Origin: Megaustenia siamemsis
Lineage: Eukaryota; Mollusca; Gastropoda; Stylommatophora; Ariophantidae
Reading direction: 5' to 3'
Length of the DNA stretch: 64,000 bases
NCBI GenBank assembly: GCA_032433765.1
Contig: JAVIAB010000102.1
Span: forward strand, 11,663,414 to 11,727,413
Under the pieces are notes generated by a model. It saw nothing but the letters and a program-made list of their open reading frames with translations, was not told where the DNA came from and ran no database searches. Shown here piece after piece: positions 31,022 to 42,108 of the stretch. Both the position numbers and the translations under genes were made by a program. Numbering within the stretch: position 1 is the stretch's first letter; every line of letters begins with the position of its first letter.

Positions 31022-31095
31022 TAAAGGTCGTGTGACCGAGTTGATAAGTTATGCTCAAAACCAGGACAACGCTGGTTCAAACCCAGGTACAGTCC
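31022..31095 (+). mobile_element. tRNA-like sequence, probable SINE head
   Basis: GTGTGACCGAGTTGATAAGT (A-box-like) and GCTGGTTCAAACCCAGGTAC (B box) at tRNA-like spacing, followed by AGTAAAAAAATTCAAAACTC. No clear cloverleaf. Confidence 0.5.
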
Positions 31096-31154
31096 AAATT
31101 GTTTCTATCGATGGTTAAGTAAAAAAATTCAAAACTCGAACACGTCATGACGAC

Positions 31155-31430
31155 TGCACTGGATTTCCAGTCTGCCTTGTTTTCTTTTACCAGGTGGTTT
31201 CCACATGAATGCCTGATGGGGTATTCTTTCTTCATTGATTCTCATCACATAACCGATGTATTTCCAACGCATTCTTCTTATAAAGCTCTACACGTATTAT
31301 TATTTTGACTAGTCTCTTATCTGTTCATTTGAAATGTATTTTTTCCAGCTTACGTTTGAAATCCTACGGAGACATTTATTTTCAAAAGCATTTAATTTCC
31401 TATCTAAAATTTGGTGGATTTCCAACTTCC
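31155..31430 (-). mobile_element. LINE-delta segment
   Basis: CTTTTACCAGGTGGTTTCCA to ATTTAATTTCCTATCTAAAA, continuous here, corresponds to the two separated halves at 9.06-9.20 and 9.71-9.80 kb. Confidence 0.72.
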
Positions 31431-31571
31431 ACATCAACATGTCGACACTGGTATCACACTGGAGTTGAACAGTTGAAGTTTTGTTCGTTTACTGAAAATG
31501 TTGGATCTCCAGATGTACGTCAGTTTGTTGAAAGAATTTGATGATGGTGCCATACAAGTGTATAAATAAAC
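31431..31571. other. Unassigned
   Basis: No motif. Confidence 0.3.
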
Positions 31572-31797
31572 AAGTAAAGAGCCCCGTCACGCAATTGGCG
31601 TATAGGGACTTTAGTGTTAGTGATCATAATTTTGACAGACCTTCCGCACACGAATTTTTGGGGTAATGTGGACGGTATTACGCCCGTGCTGCTTTACTTT
31701 CCTAGAAAAAAATTCAGTACCCATTTAAGGTTGACCCGGAAGCCATCGATCAGGATTGAGCCCGATCTCTAGTCCTTTGTAGTCCAGTTCACTTAAT
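31572..31797 (-). mobile_element. SINE-A copy, head incomplete
   Basis: AAAGAGCCCCGTCACGCAAT to TTTGTAGTCCAGTTCACTTA; the A-box part is lost. Ends 11 bp before the next SINE-A. Confidence 0.9.
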
Positions 31798-31808
31798 ATA
31801 TGCTAGTA

Positions 31809-32058
31809 GTAAAAAAGTAAAGAACGTCACGCCAAGTGGCGTATAGGGAATATGGTGTTAGTGACCATACATTTTACAGACCTTCAGCACATGATTTTTA
31901 GGGTAATGTGGTCGGTGTTACGCCTGTGCCGCTTTACTTTCCCAGAAAAAAATCCGGTACCCATTTAAGGCTAGGTGAACCCGGAAGCCGTCGGTTGGGA
32001 TCGGACTCTACCCTTTGTTTTTTGTAGTCCAGTTCACTAACAACTGAGCTATGCGATA
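31809..32058 (-). mobile_element. SINE-A copy, tandem neighbour in the same orientation
   Basis: AAAAGTAAAGAACGTCACGC to AACTGAGCTATGCGATAG. More complete than its neighbour, with small deletions at both ends. Confidence 0.9.
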
Positions 32059-32349
32059 GGTACGAGTATATAAATAGCGTGCTGAGGTGCGATTACAGCT
32101 GGAAAGCGTTGACGAAAAATTCAACGGAAGATCGAGCACTTTCTGCTACTTGCAGACCATTCGCCCGTTACCTTTCGTCTTGAGCAAGGACCATATCGAG
32201 CATTTTAATTGGTTGTCTTGCTTCTGGTTGCCAAATCATCTATCACCACTATTGTCCAACAATGAAATCACACTTGGGGCAATAAGGGCACCCACTCTAC
32301 AATACAATCTACATTACAACCAATGCCAGCTCTGGAGATGAAAGACGAA
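32059..32349. other. Unassigned
   Basis: No motif; an 84-codon frame (32087-32341) is unrecognised. Confidence 0.35.
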
Positions 32350-32710
32350 TTGCAGGAAACAGTCTGAGAGATAAGATCAGAAATGAAGAACTGAGAAAAA
32401 GACAAACTATAAATAATTCCCGATATAGAATAAATACGGAAACAACAAATATAATAATTTGGCCACATGATATGGCAGAAATATCAAAATACAACACAGT
32501 GAGTAAAACATTGAGAGAACACGCAACTCAAAAACTGACAACGAAAAAGATGGAGTGATGGAGTATCAGAAACACTATGAAACATAACAGCTCCTGAGGT
32601 CAACAGAACAACAACAACACAACAAAATTATATCTCCCCATCGACATTGAAAGGTAAATGAGGGAGGAAAAAAAGAAGAGTAACAGTAGAAGAAAAGAAG
32701 TTTTTGATGA
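32350..32710 (+). mobile_element. LINE-gamma 3' fragment
   Basis: GAGATAAGATCAGAAATGAA, GACAACGAAAAAGATGGAGT, ACATAACAGCTCCTGAGGTC and TATATCTCCCCATCGACATT match other LINE-gamma copies. Frame broken. Confidence 0.75.
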
Positions 32711-33251
32711 AGGCTTGTGGCAGGAACGTCATATTTTGTCCTGTTTCTCTATTAGTTAGGCTGCCCACCACAATTTTCCGTTATTCTTTTTTTGGTTTGT
32801 GAAATGTAATTGAGTAAAAATGACTGGAGAAATAAAACTAGATTGTGAGAGGGATAGAAAGACAAAAGAGCTGACACGTCTTCTAAATAAGCACTAGATC
32901 TTCAAGTGACAAGGCCAGGCCTGCTCTTCTTGTGTACGGTCCGCCACGACTCGTGGAAACGGGGCTATGTGACACGAGTAGCGGGGAGGAGGAGGCGACG
33001 AGGTCATGTAGGCCTGAGCGCGCGCGCGCATGTGTGTGTGTGGGGGGAGGGAGGATGTGCGGTGAAACAGGGAACGGGGAGGTGGTGTAATTGAAGGAAA
33101 AAGGTGGGGCAGAAGAGAAGTCGATTAAGGTTAAGGTCGATGGGAAGAGAAGAAAAACAAAAGATGAGCACCACGGTCGATTGGAATGAAAACCAGAAAT
33201 GAAAAATAGAAAAAACACTGAAAAAAAGCCACACACAGAACATATATATAA
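32711..33251. other. Unassigned; (GC)n/(GT)n patch near 33018
   Basis: GAGCGCGCGCGCATGTGTGTGTG lies at about 33017-33040; purine-rich afterwards. No gene. Confidence 0.4.
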
Positions 33252-33862
33252 GTAATAAGTAAAGAGCCACATCAGGCAAAGTTGCGTATAGGGAATATGG
33301 TGTTAGTGACCATAATTTTAACAGACCTTAGGCACATGATTTTTGAGGTAATGTGGTCGGTAGTACACCAGCGCCGTTTTATTTCCCCAGAAAAATTATG
33401 GTACGCATTTAAGGCTGGGTGAACCCCACTAATATCTTCAGTAATCAAGAAAAGACGATGGTCATATGTTGGACATGTGATGAGAAGAGATAATAGCCGA
33501 ATAGCAAAGCAAGCCATCATGTGGAAAACAACAGGTAAGAGGAAAAAAGGAAGACCCAGAGAGACACTGAGAAGAACATTGATGAGAGAGGCAAGAGCAG
33601 CAGGAATCGGCTCCCTCAATGAGATAGAGCTGCTTGCACAGAACAGAGACAAATTGCGAGATTTGATAAAATATCTTTAAAAGAATCGAAAACTTCTAGA
33701 GCAAAAATTCAGATAAGAGAAGGAGTATCTTGGTCTACGCCCTATGGGCCGGCTATGGCTCGAAAGGTCAATAGATAGATTAATAGAACCCGGAAGCCGT
33801 TGATCAGGGTCGAACCCGTACTCTTGTCCTTTGCAGTTCAGTTCACTAACGACTGAAACATA
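33252..33862 (-). mobile_element. SINE-A copy split by a LINE-delta insertion
   Basis: Body AGTAAAGAGCCACATCAGGC to GGCTGGGTGAACC (33427), then LINE sequence, then GAACCCGGAAGCCGTTGATC to CAGTTCACTAACGACTGAAA (33786-33862). GAACCC is present on both sides of the interruption. Confidence 0.88.
33431..33785 (+). mobile_element. LINE-delta 3' end inside SINE-A
   Basis: Encodes RRWSYVGHVMRRDNSRIAKQ, AIMWKTTGKRKKGRPRETLR and ELLAQNRDKLRDLIKYL with stop: a clean C-terminal tail of a non-LTR ORF2 that is still open. The 3' UTR ends TATGGCTCGAAAGGTCAATA then GATAGATTAATA. Confidence 0.85.
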
Positions 33863-34500
33863 AAAATAAGGTCGATGACAAGAAGGCTAACGATGGTAAC
33901 GGCAAAAGACCATAGAAAAGTAAACGCGCGAAAAGATTAATAAATAGAGAAAGATATAATGAAATGAGGTGCAACGAAGAAGAAAAAGGCGACGAAGAAA
34001 GAAAGGAAACGGGAAAATGTCGCAGAACGACATAGAAGTAAATTACGGAAGAAGGCAAAGTAAAATACATGACAATGTTTTACAAATAAAAATACGGGGT
34101 AGGTGACAACAGTGGATACAAGGAAAGAATGAGATGAAGGGGAAAAGAAAGAGAAAAAAAAAAGGAAGGGAGGGAGGACGAAAATAGACAAAAATAAAGA
34201 AAGCAGAGAAAGAAAGAAAATAGCGAATGAAAGAAAGAAAGCGAGGAAGGGAAGAAAGAAAGAAAAAAAAGAAAGAAAAAGAAAGAAAAAGAAAGAAATA
34301 GAGAAAGAAAAAAAGAAAAAAAGAAATTTGAAGAAAACCGTAAAAAAAGATGAAATAAAGAGTTGAATAGAGACGATAATAACAATAAGAAGATATGAAA
34401 AATAAAGAAGAAGATGGAAACGGACGACGAAACTGTAACAAAAAAAGAGGAAGAAGAGAAGAAGATTGAGACGGACGACGAAACGCTAAAAATGAAGATA
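33863..34500. repeat. Purine-rich low-complexity tract
   Basis: Mostly GAAA/GAAG strings, notably (GAAA)n at 34196-34330. Minus-strand Phe/Ser/Leu frames to 183 codons are compositional. Confidence 0.85.
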
Positions 34501-34719
34501 AATGGAGAAATACATAACGATTCTTTGTAATCGGTAGGTTAGTGATACATTTTAATGTTAGTAAAATATCTTGTTTTTGATTTCGCACGATCAAATCACA
34601 TTGTTAATCACACGTCATTTACACGCTGTAATATACGTATACTTTGGAGATTGATGAGATGAGGTCAGACGGTCGGTTTAATCTAATTCAATTAGTTGAG
34701 ATGAAGAAGAAATCGGGCA
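34501..34719. other. Unassigned
   Basis: No motif. Confidence 0.3.
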
Positions 34720-35190
34720 TGTGTGTGGTGTGTGTGCTGCTTTGTGTGTACAGTGTTTTATGTGTGTGTGGGGGATGAGTATGTTTTGCGTGTATATATG
34801 TATGTATGTATGTGATGTGCGTGTGCACGTGTATGTATGTGAATGTGATGTGCATGTACACGTGTATGTATGTGATGTGCGTGTACTTCTGTGTGTATGT
34901 GATGTGTGGGTACATGTATGTGATGTGCATGTACACATGTATGTATGTGATGTGCGTGTACACGTGTATGTATGTGATGTGCGTGTATATCTGTATGTTT
35001 GTGATGCGCGCGTACACGTGTATGTATGTGAACGCGTGTACACGTGTATGTATGTAATGTGCGTGTATTTCTGTATGTTTGAGATGTGCATGTACACGTG
35101 TATGTATGTGATGTGCGTTTATTTCTGTATGTATGTGATGCGCGTGTACGAGCGTATGTGTTTGATGCGCGTGTACACGTGCATTACACA
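34720..35190. repeat. GT-rich minisatellite, ~27-bp rhythm
   Basis: Unit around GTGTATGTATGTGATGTGCG with TGTACACG. TGTACACGTGTA gives short palindromes. Frames of 172-188 codons on both strands (Met/Cys/Val/Tyr; His/Thr) are repeat translations. Confidence 0.92.
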
Positions 35191-35480
35191 GAATACCGCA
35201 CTCTCCGCTATCCAGCTCCAACTTATCATCTACATATAGACATTCTATAAACAAACAGATTCAGATCAGCGGGGATAGAGATAGTGTGAGCCAGACTTTG
35301 GGCCACCATGAAAAGTCATGTGCTGCGCATAATTAAGTGATTTCATTTCGTGCTAAAGGAAGACACTGACTGTTTTCAAAAGAAGAATAAAGAGAAAGGA
35401 CGCCGCTTCTGTGTGGTTTAAGTGTCGATAGTTACAGAGTCACTGCTCACTACATCTTGGTATTTGTGATAAGAGTTATG
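35191..35480. other. Unassigned
   Basis: No motif. Confidence 0.3.
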
Positions 35481-35747
35481 AAGAGAAGGAAGGAAGGAAG
35501 GAAGGAAGGAAGGAAGGAAGGAAGGAAGGAAGGAAGGAAGGAAGGAGGGAGGGAGGGAGGGAGGGAGGGGAGGAGGGAGGTAGGAAGGAAGGAAGGAAGG
35601 AAGGAAGGAAGGAAGGAAGGAAGGAAGGAAGGAAGGAAGGAAGGAAGGAAGGAAGGAAGGAAGGAAGGAAGGAAGGAAGGAAGGAAGGAAGGAAGGAAGG
35701 AAGGAAGGAAGGAAGGAAGGAAGGAAGGAAGGAAGGAAGGAAGGAAA
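35481..35747. repeat. (GGAA)n array with a central GGGA block
   Basis: About 60 GGAA repeats, interrupted at 35544-35583 by GGGA/GGTA. Confidence 0.97.
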
Positions 35748-35751
35748 AATA

Positions 35752-36520
35752 GAAGATAAACCTGATAACACCCAGTGATATGATAGGAGATATAATATAC
35801 TACTGTCTATATTTATTTTATAATCAAAACATTTTTTTAAAGATTGGTCAGCACTACGCCAGAACCGTATCCCTCCGACAAAAAAAGCTCTTAAGTTTAA
35901 AGAAGAAAGAAAGAAAGCTAATCAATGAACCCTAATAACACTCGGTGGCATTATAGTATAAGTGACATTGTGTTACTGTCTATATTTATTTTATTTAAAA
36001 AAATATTTTTGGACACTTGGTCAGTACTACCCCAAGTACCGTCTATCTTTCTCTGGAAAAAATTGGTAAGCTGAGAGGAGAAAAACAAGGAAGGAAGGAA
36101 GGAAGGGATGGATGGAGGGAGGGAGGGAGGGAGGAAGGAAGGAAGGAAGGAAGGAAGGAAGGAAGGAAGGAAGGAATAGAAGATAAACCTGATAACACCC
36201 AGTGATATCATAGGGGATATAATATACTACTGTCTATATTTATTTTATAATCAAAACATTTTTTAAAGCTTGGTCAGCACTACGCCAGAACCGTATCCCT
36301 CCGATAAAAAGCTCTTAAGTTTAAAGAAGAAAGAAAGAAAGCTAATCAATGAACCCTAATAACACTCGGTGACATTATAGTATAAGTGACATTGTGTTAC
36401 TGTCTATATTTATTTTATTTTAAAAAATATTTTTGGACACTTGGTCAGTACTACCCCAAGTACCGTCTATCTTTCTCTGGAAAAAATTCGTAAGCTGAGA
36501 GGATAAAAACAAGGAGAGGG
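35752..36520. repeat. Tandem duplication of a ~345-bp block, 427-bp period
   Basis: 35752-36095 repeats at 36179-36520 (AGATAAACCTGATAACACCC at both starts), separated by GGAA/GGGA. Inside each block two diverged halves of about 173 bp share ACTGTCTATATTTATTTTAT and TTGGTCAG.ACTAC, so a satellite-like unit underlies it. Confidence 0.92.
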
Positions 36521-36766
36521 GGAGGGAGGAAGCGAGGGAGGGAGGGAGGGAGGGAGGTAGGGAGGGAGGTAGGGAGGAAGGAAGGAAGGAAGGAAGGAAG
36601 GAAGGAAGGAAGGAAGGGAGGGAGGGAGGGAGGGAGGGAGGGAGGGAGGGAGGGAGGGAGGAAGGAAGGAAGGAAGGAAGGAAGGAAGGAAGGAAGGAAG
36701 GAAGGAAGGAAGGAAGGAAGGAAGGAAGGAAGGAAGGAAGGAAGGAAGGAAGGAAGGAAGGAAGGA
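36521..36766. repeat. (GGGA)n/(GGAA)n array
   Basis: Alternating blocks GGGA, GGTA, GGAA, GGGA and a long GGAA run to 36766. Confidence 0.97.
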
Positions 36767-37104
36767 ACAATACGGTCCACGAGATGGCACCAACTTTCTC
36801 TCCTCTGGTACCCAATTTTCTTGTTTCTGTCCGTGTTGGATCCGATTTCTTCAATTCTACAAGCGCCTCAAAGCAATTTCGGGCGGAATTAATTTATCGG
36901 CCCCAGACATCGCCTAGGGTAGTGACGAGTTGCGACATGATACGGCATCTTACTCAACTTCGCAAGCATCTCTTTAGACAATATTTTCATTATTCTTAGC
37001 ATCTTATCTCTTAGCTTCTCTCTCTTTATTTAATTAATTAATTATTTTTTTTTACTCTTGTTGAGTTGTTTAATTTCTTCTATTGTCTTGTAGTTCTCTA
37101 TTCA
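36767..37104. other. Unassigned
   Basis: No motif; T-rich at 37030-37060. Confidence 0.35.
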
Positions 37105-37660
37105 TTATCATCATTATGTAGTATACCGGTTGGCGTAGGCGATCATGTTTTTCCATAGTTTTGTATTCACACTGCATCCTATCAATTATGTCGTAACTGT
37201 TTTCAGCGCCATGACACCAAGCTATCTAGCATCTTCTCTCTTTGTCGTCCGCAATCTCTTTTTCTATGTATTTTGACAGTTGTAACCAAGTATTCCAACT
37301 TTTCTCTTTTCAAGACATGCCCGAAAAAAATTTTGATTGCTTCTTTCTGGTGTTTCTTATGGGTTTTTTTTATTTTTTTTTTTTTTTGGCCTCAGAGAAT
37401 GCATTCGTTGGTCTATTTAGCAGGGAGCTCTCTGAGGAATCCCAACTCTGTGGCCTCTAAACGTCTTTCCATTTGTTTGTCTACTGTCCATGATTCACAT
37501 ACATAGGTCAGAATTAGCCCTATATAGCATCGATGAACTCTCTTTCTCATTTTTATTGACACAGACTTGTTGTACAAGTCGTTTTTCACTTTCTGAAATG
37601 CTACTTTGACCTGAGTATTCTAAAGTTTATTTCTGTGCTGCATCTTCCGTCTGATGTTAT
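37105..37660 (-). mobile_element. LINE-beta 3' part
   Basis: Reverse of 10.55-11.05 kb: GGCGTAGGCGATCATGTTTT, TTTTGACAGTTGTAACCAAG, TGGCCTCTAAACGTCTTTCC and CTGTCCATGATTCACATACA. A T-rich expansion sits at 37362-37388. Confidence 0.82.
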
Positions 37661-37689
37661 AGTTCTCTATTACTGTTTTAATTATATAT

Positions 37690-38090
37690 ATCATCATTTT
37701 TTTGACCATGTAATGAGAAGAGAACAACAAAGAATATATTGGAACAACTGGGAAAATTGAGGGACGAAGAGAAGTAGAAATGTGGTTTTGCAGAAGAATG
37801 TTGAGAATACCAAGGACAGCTAAGAAGAGTAATGAAAACGTTCTGAAAGAGGCCAAAGCAAAAAAAAAAGAGCTAATTTCCAATATTAGGAAGAAACAAT
37901 CATCATTTTTGGCCATGTAATGAGAAGGGAACAACTGGAATATATTGTAACTGGGAAAATTAAGGGACGAAGAGATAGAGGGAAGCAAAGAGAAAAGATA
38001 CAGAAGGTCAACAACAGCAAGGATAAATAACTGTCGAGATTGAAAGTTGTGGAGCGATATGATCACCTACGCCATCAGGCCTGATACTTG
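37690..38090 (+). mobile_element. LINE-beta 3' part with internal duplication
   Basis: GTAATGAGAAGAGAACAAC..GGAAAATTGAGGGACGAAG occurs at 37711-37767, out of order, and again at 37917-37973. Between them TGGTTTTGCAGAAGAATGTT encodes the WFCRRMLRIP-type segment. Ends CACCTACGCCATCAGGCCTG. Head-to-head with the previous copy. Confidence 0.8.
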
Positions 38091-38095
38091 ATGAT

Positions 38096-38118
38096 GATAT
38101 ATATATATATATATATAG
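38096..38118. repeat. (AT)n microsatellite at a LINE-beta 3' end
   Basis: Eleven AT dinucleotides directly after GATGATGAT. Confidence 0.9.
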
Positions 38119-38979
38119 TGTTTTACTGTTGTTTTGTTACCTTCATTTCTCCACCCTTCTGTGGTTTGTGAACATACTTCCCTTAATTATCTCAGTGATT
38201 TGTTACCCCAATTTCTCTATCCTTCTGTGGTTTCTTATTTTAATCGCTCAATCCTCCCTGTGATTTCTTACCTAACCGCTCTCTTCTTATCTATGATGTC
38301 TTATCTTAATTTATCCTTGTTCTTTGTATTTTTGTTATAATTTCTCCCTCAGTTCTGTGATATGTTAAAATCCCACCTCCCTCTGTTATTTCCCACCATA
38401 CAATTCCACCACCCTCTCTTTTTTCCTATAATCGTTCCCTTTCTCTCGTTAAATCTTGACTTCCACACGTCCCTTACATCCTCTTTTATTCCTCCCTTAT
38501 TACAACTCACTCCATTCCCTCTAATTTCTTCCTCGGCACAACCTTCCCTTAACCTTCTCTCTCTATCTAATCTCCATCAAACTAACAATGCCCTCAACTT
38601 TATCCCTTTCAAATCGCACCCCCACTGCTATCCACTTTTCCTCCCTGTCGTGCCCAGGACGCCGGGCAGGAGCCCCAGGGCACATGTAATCCCACTCCTG
38701 GCCCACTCTTCCACACTGACAGCCAAAGACAAAGAGAGTTAGAAGAAAGAAGACGCTGTCACTTATCGATCGGTCTGGAAACCTTTAATCGAAATCTTAC
38801 AACAGAAGAGAAAGTATGAAAAGAAGAAAGATGTTTACGCAAGGTCTTTATCACGCTCCTGTGTAGAGGCGGGCCTTAATAGGTTGTAGCGGGATGATGA
38901 AAGACGTGCAGTTAGAAGGCTGGGCATTCCATTGGCGTAGCTGGGGTTCGTTGTAACAAAGGGTTCACACGTTTAATAA
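38119..38979. other. Unassigned; degenerate CCTTCTGTGGTTTCTTA repeats at left
   Basis: 38130-38350 carries four or five diverged copies of a TTATCTCTGTGATTTGTTACC-like unit. The rest is C/T-rich without gene signal. Confidence 0.45.
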
Positions 38980-39215
38980 TATCATCATGTGTCATACTGG
39001 TTTGCGTAGGCGATCATGTCCTTCCACAATCTTCTATCTACCTTACATCGTATCAGTTCTGTTGTTGACTGTTTCCCATGCCATGACGCCAAGCTATCCA
39101 GTATTTTCTCTCTTTGTCGCCCGCGATCTCTCTTTCCATTTATTTTGCCAGTTGTAACCAAGTATACCTTCTTCTCATTATGTGCCCAAAAGATGCTGAT
39201 TGTAAGTGGATTGTA
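38980..39215 (-). mobile_element. LINE-beta 3' end
   Basis: Minus strand encodes IFWAHNEKKVYLVTTGKING, KRDRGRQREKILDSLASWHG and a CKVDRRLWKDMIAYANQYD end, an open C-terminal tail. Confidence 0.85.
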
Positions 39216-39307
39216 AGAAAGTTTGATATGAAATTTTAAAAAAACACGTAATATATTTGTTGTCCCCCATGCCCTAACCACCCCCCCCCCTTTTTAAACC
39301 ATCATTT

Positions 39308-40400
39308 TTGGGGACGGGGTGGTGTAGATATGACGTGGTGTTCTAAACAAGAGATCCAGGGTTCGATTCCCGCCCCAGGCGGTGGAAATAAATAAATACA
39401 AATAAATAAATACAAATAAATAAATAAATACAAATAAATAAATAAATATAAATAAAAAAATTTTTTTTAATTAATTAATAAATACAAATAAATAAATAAA
39501 TAAAATTAATTAATAAATACAAATAAATAAATGTAAATAAATAAATACAAATAAATAAATACAATTAAATAAATACAAATAAATACATTCAAATAAATAA
39601 ATACAAATAAAAAAATACAAATAAATAAATAAATACAAATAAATAAATACAAATAAATAAATTCAAATAAATAAATTCAAATAAATAAATAAATACAAAT
39701 AAATAAATACAAATAAATAAATTCAAATAAATAAATAAATACAAATAAATAAATACAAATAAATAAATACAAATAAATAAATAAATACAAATTTAAAAAA
39801 TTCAAATAAATAAATTCAAATAAATAAATACAAATAAATAAATTCAAATAAATAAATACAAATAAATAAATTCAAATAAATAAATACAAATAAATAAATT
39901 CAAATAAATAAATTCAAATAAATAAATACAAATAAATAAATTCAAATAAATAAATAAATACAAATAAATAAATACAAATAAATAAATACAAATAAATAAA
40001 TTCACAAATAAATAAATTCAAATAAATAAATACAAATAAATAAATACAAATAAATAAATAAAATCCAATCCGTGGCTTTACCCTTCCCTGGTCTCTGGTA
40101 GTGAGATCCGCCCTCTCAGAAAATGGTGAAAAACAGAAGGTCCCGTGAACATTTGACGTACGTTAAAGAACTCCTGACAGTTGGAAATCGAAGCGAGTAG
40201 GCCGAAAAATATGGCCTCTGCCCGGGCAAAATGAATTGGAAAAACCTACCAAAAACGTTAAAACTCTCGATGATAAGAAAATATAAATGAGGGTACCTCT
40301 GAAGTCGGAGAATATCTGCCTGTATGGCGAGGGACACATAAGCACACACTCACGGTGTGAAAAAACAGGAACAAGTGATATTCACGCAAAATTCAGCCCT
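39308..40400 (+). mobile_element. SINE-C copy with an internal microsatellite
   Basis: tRNA-like head GGGGTGGTGTAGATATGACG (A box) and CAGGGTTCGATTCCCGCCCC (B box) at 39313-39376. Body resumes after the array: AATCCGTGGCTTTACCC, GACAGTTGGAAATCGAAGCG, GGCCTCTGCCCGGGCAAAAT and GTATGGCGAGGGACAC. The 57.7-kb copy has the same order with only about 20 bp in between. Confidence 0.85.
39385..40062. repeat. (AAAT)n array with ACAAAT/TTCAAAT interruptions, ~680 bp
   Basis: AAATAAATAAATACAAATAA and AAATAAATTCAAATAAATAA units throughout. Lies between the head and body of SINE-C. Confidence 0.96.
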
Positions 40401-41574
40401 TCGGAACTTCACTCGGGATATAAAGATGGTGAACATAAACAACAACAAACAAACAACAAACAAACAACAACAAACAAACAACAAACACACTTCATCTTCT
40501 TCCACGCTCTACTTTTCTATCATTTTTTTTTCTCTCTATTGCTTTCTATCAGCATTTCTGATTCCAATTATGATTTTTGTATTAAATATGTTGTTGGTTT
40601 TTCTTACTTTCTATCACCGCCTCTCATTCTGAGTGTCTGTTATCATTCCCTCCTCCCTTCTTGTTATCGTCTAACAATATTTTTCTTTGTTAATTTCTTA
40701 TTTTTAAACATTTAAATTTATATTTTGTTTATTTCTCCAATTTCTGTGTAATCATTTCTTTATAGCTCTTATGATTATCTATTTCTTTTTTCTCACTTTA
40801 TATTATAATTATTACTTATTTTCTCATTTTATATTATAACTATTACTTATTTTCTCAGATTTCGTGCTTTCATACCTCTCGCTCTAATTCTTTTTTTCTC
40901 TCTCCAAATTCATATAATCCTTTTATTGTCTTTTTGCTTCTCTAACATTTTTGCCTCGTTTTCTATTCACATTTCTATTTTTTTGTCGATTTTCTTCAAC
41001 TTCTTTTTCATTTTGGCCTTCGTCTTCTTCTTCTTCTTTTTGGTCTTCTTCTTCTTCTCCCATCCCCCCCCCTTCTCTCCCCCTCAAAGGTTTCATAAAA
41101 TAATTTATATATTGTCATTACGATTTTCTAAAAATATTTCTCGTTCTCATTTTCTATTATTACTTCTACTTGTTTTCTCCGATTTTATGTTTTATTCTTC
41201 TTCTCTTTCTTTATCTCTCTCTCTCTCTTATTATTTTCAAAATCAACAATTTTCTATTCTATGTCACATTGTATGTGTCAATTTCTTGTTTGATTTCCTT
41301 TGAGCCTTTTGTAAAATCTATAACACGATCCATAAGAGGATAAATGCAGGATCACAAAGAGATGCAATAGCTTACTGAGCGTCAAATGGAAGAAAAACAA
41401 AGGGTAAACGAGGAAGCAGCAGACACAAACAAATGGGGAGTGATCATATCAAGAGGTGGACAGAAGAACACAAGACGGTGTGTGCCAGCAGTGTAGGAGA
41501 CAGAGTGCAATAATCAGCCATGTAGGGGAGCACAGTACACGATAATAGCCACAAAATCATAAGACACACTTCTT
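40401..41574. other. Unassigned, AT-rich
   Basis: (AACAAAC)n at 40439-40487; otherwise T-rich low complexity with a duplicated TTTATATTATAATTATTACT near 40797 and 40831. Frames here are Phe/Ser/Leu-rich without motifs. Confidence 0.45.
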
Positions 41575-42108
41575 GTTTTTCTTCTTCTCCTCTTCCTTCT
41601 TCTCCTTCTCTTTCTTCTACTTCTTCTTTTTTTTTCCATCTTCCCCTCCTCCTTCTTCCTCCTCCTCATTCTCTTCCTTCCTCCTCCTTCTTCCTCTTTC
41701 TTCTTCATCCTCCTCCTTCTTCCTCTTTCTTCTTCATCCTCCTCCTCCTCCTTCCTCCTCCCTCTTCCTCTTGCTGCTACTGCTACTACTACTACTTCTT
41801 CTAATACGTTTTCTTCTTCTTCTCCTCCTCCTTCCTACTCCTCGCCCTCCTTTTTCCTCCTCCTCCTTCTTCCTCCTCCTCCTTCTTCTTCCTCCTCCTC
41901 TTCCCTCTTCCTCTTGCTGCTACTGCTACTACTACTTCTTCTAATCATTTTTCTTCTTCTTCACCTCCTCCTCCTCCACCTCCCTCATCTTGACCTTCTT
42001 TTCTCCTCCATCTTCTCTTCCTGCTTCTTTTCTTATTTTTTTCTACTTCTTCCTCTCCTCCTTTTTCTATTTCTTCTTCTCCTTCTCCTCCTCTTCTTCT
42101 TCATCCAT
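41575..42108. repeat. CTT/CTC pyrimidine tract with a 143-bp tandem duplication
   Basis: Almost pure pyrimidine on the plus strand. CTCTTCCTCTTGCTGCTACT occurs at 41762 and at 41905, each followed by GCTACTACTACT..TTCTTCTAAT. Confidence 0.93.

Noticed and set aside
34688..35254. Open frames of 172-188 codons on both strands
   Set aside because: Both translate the GT-rich minisatellite.
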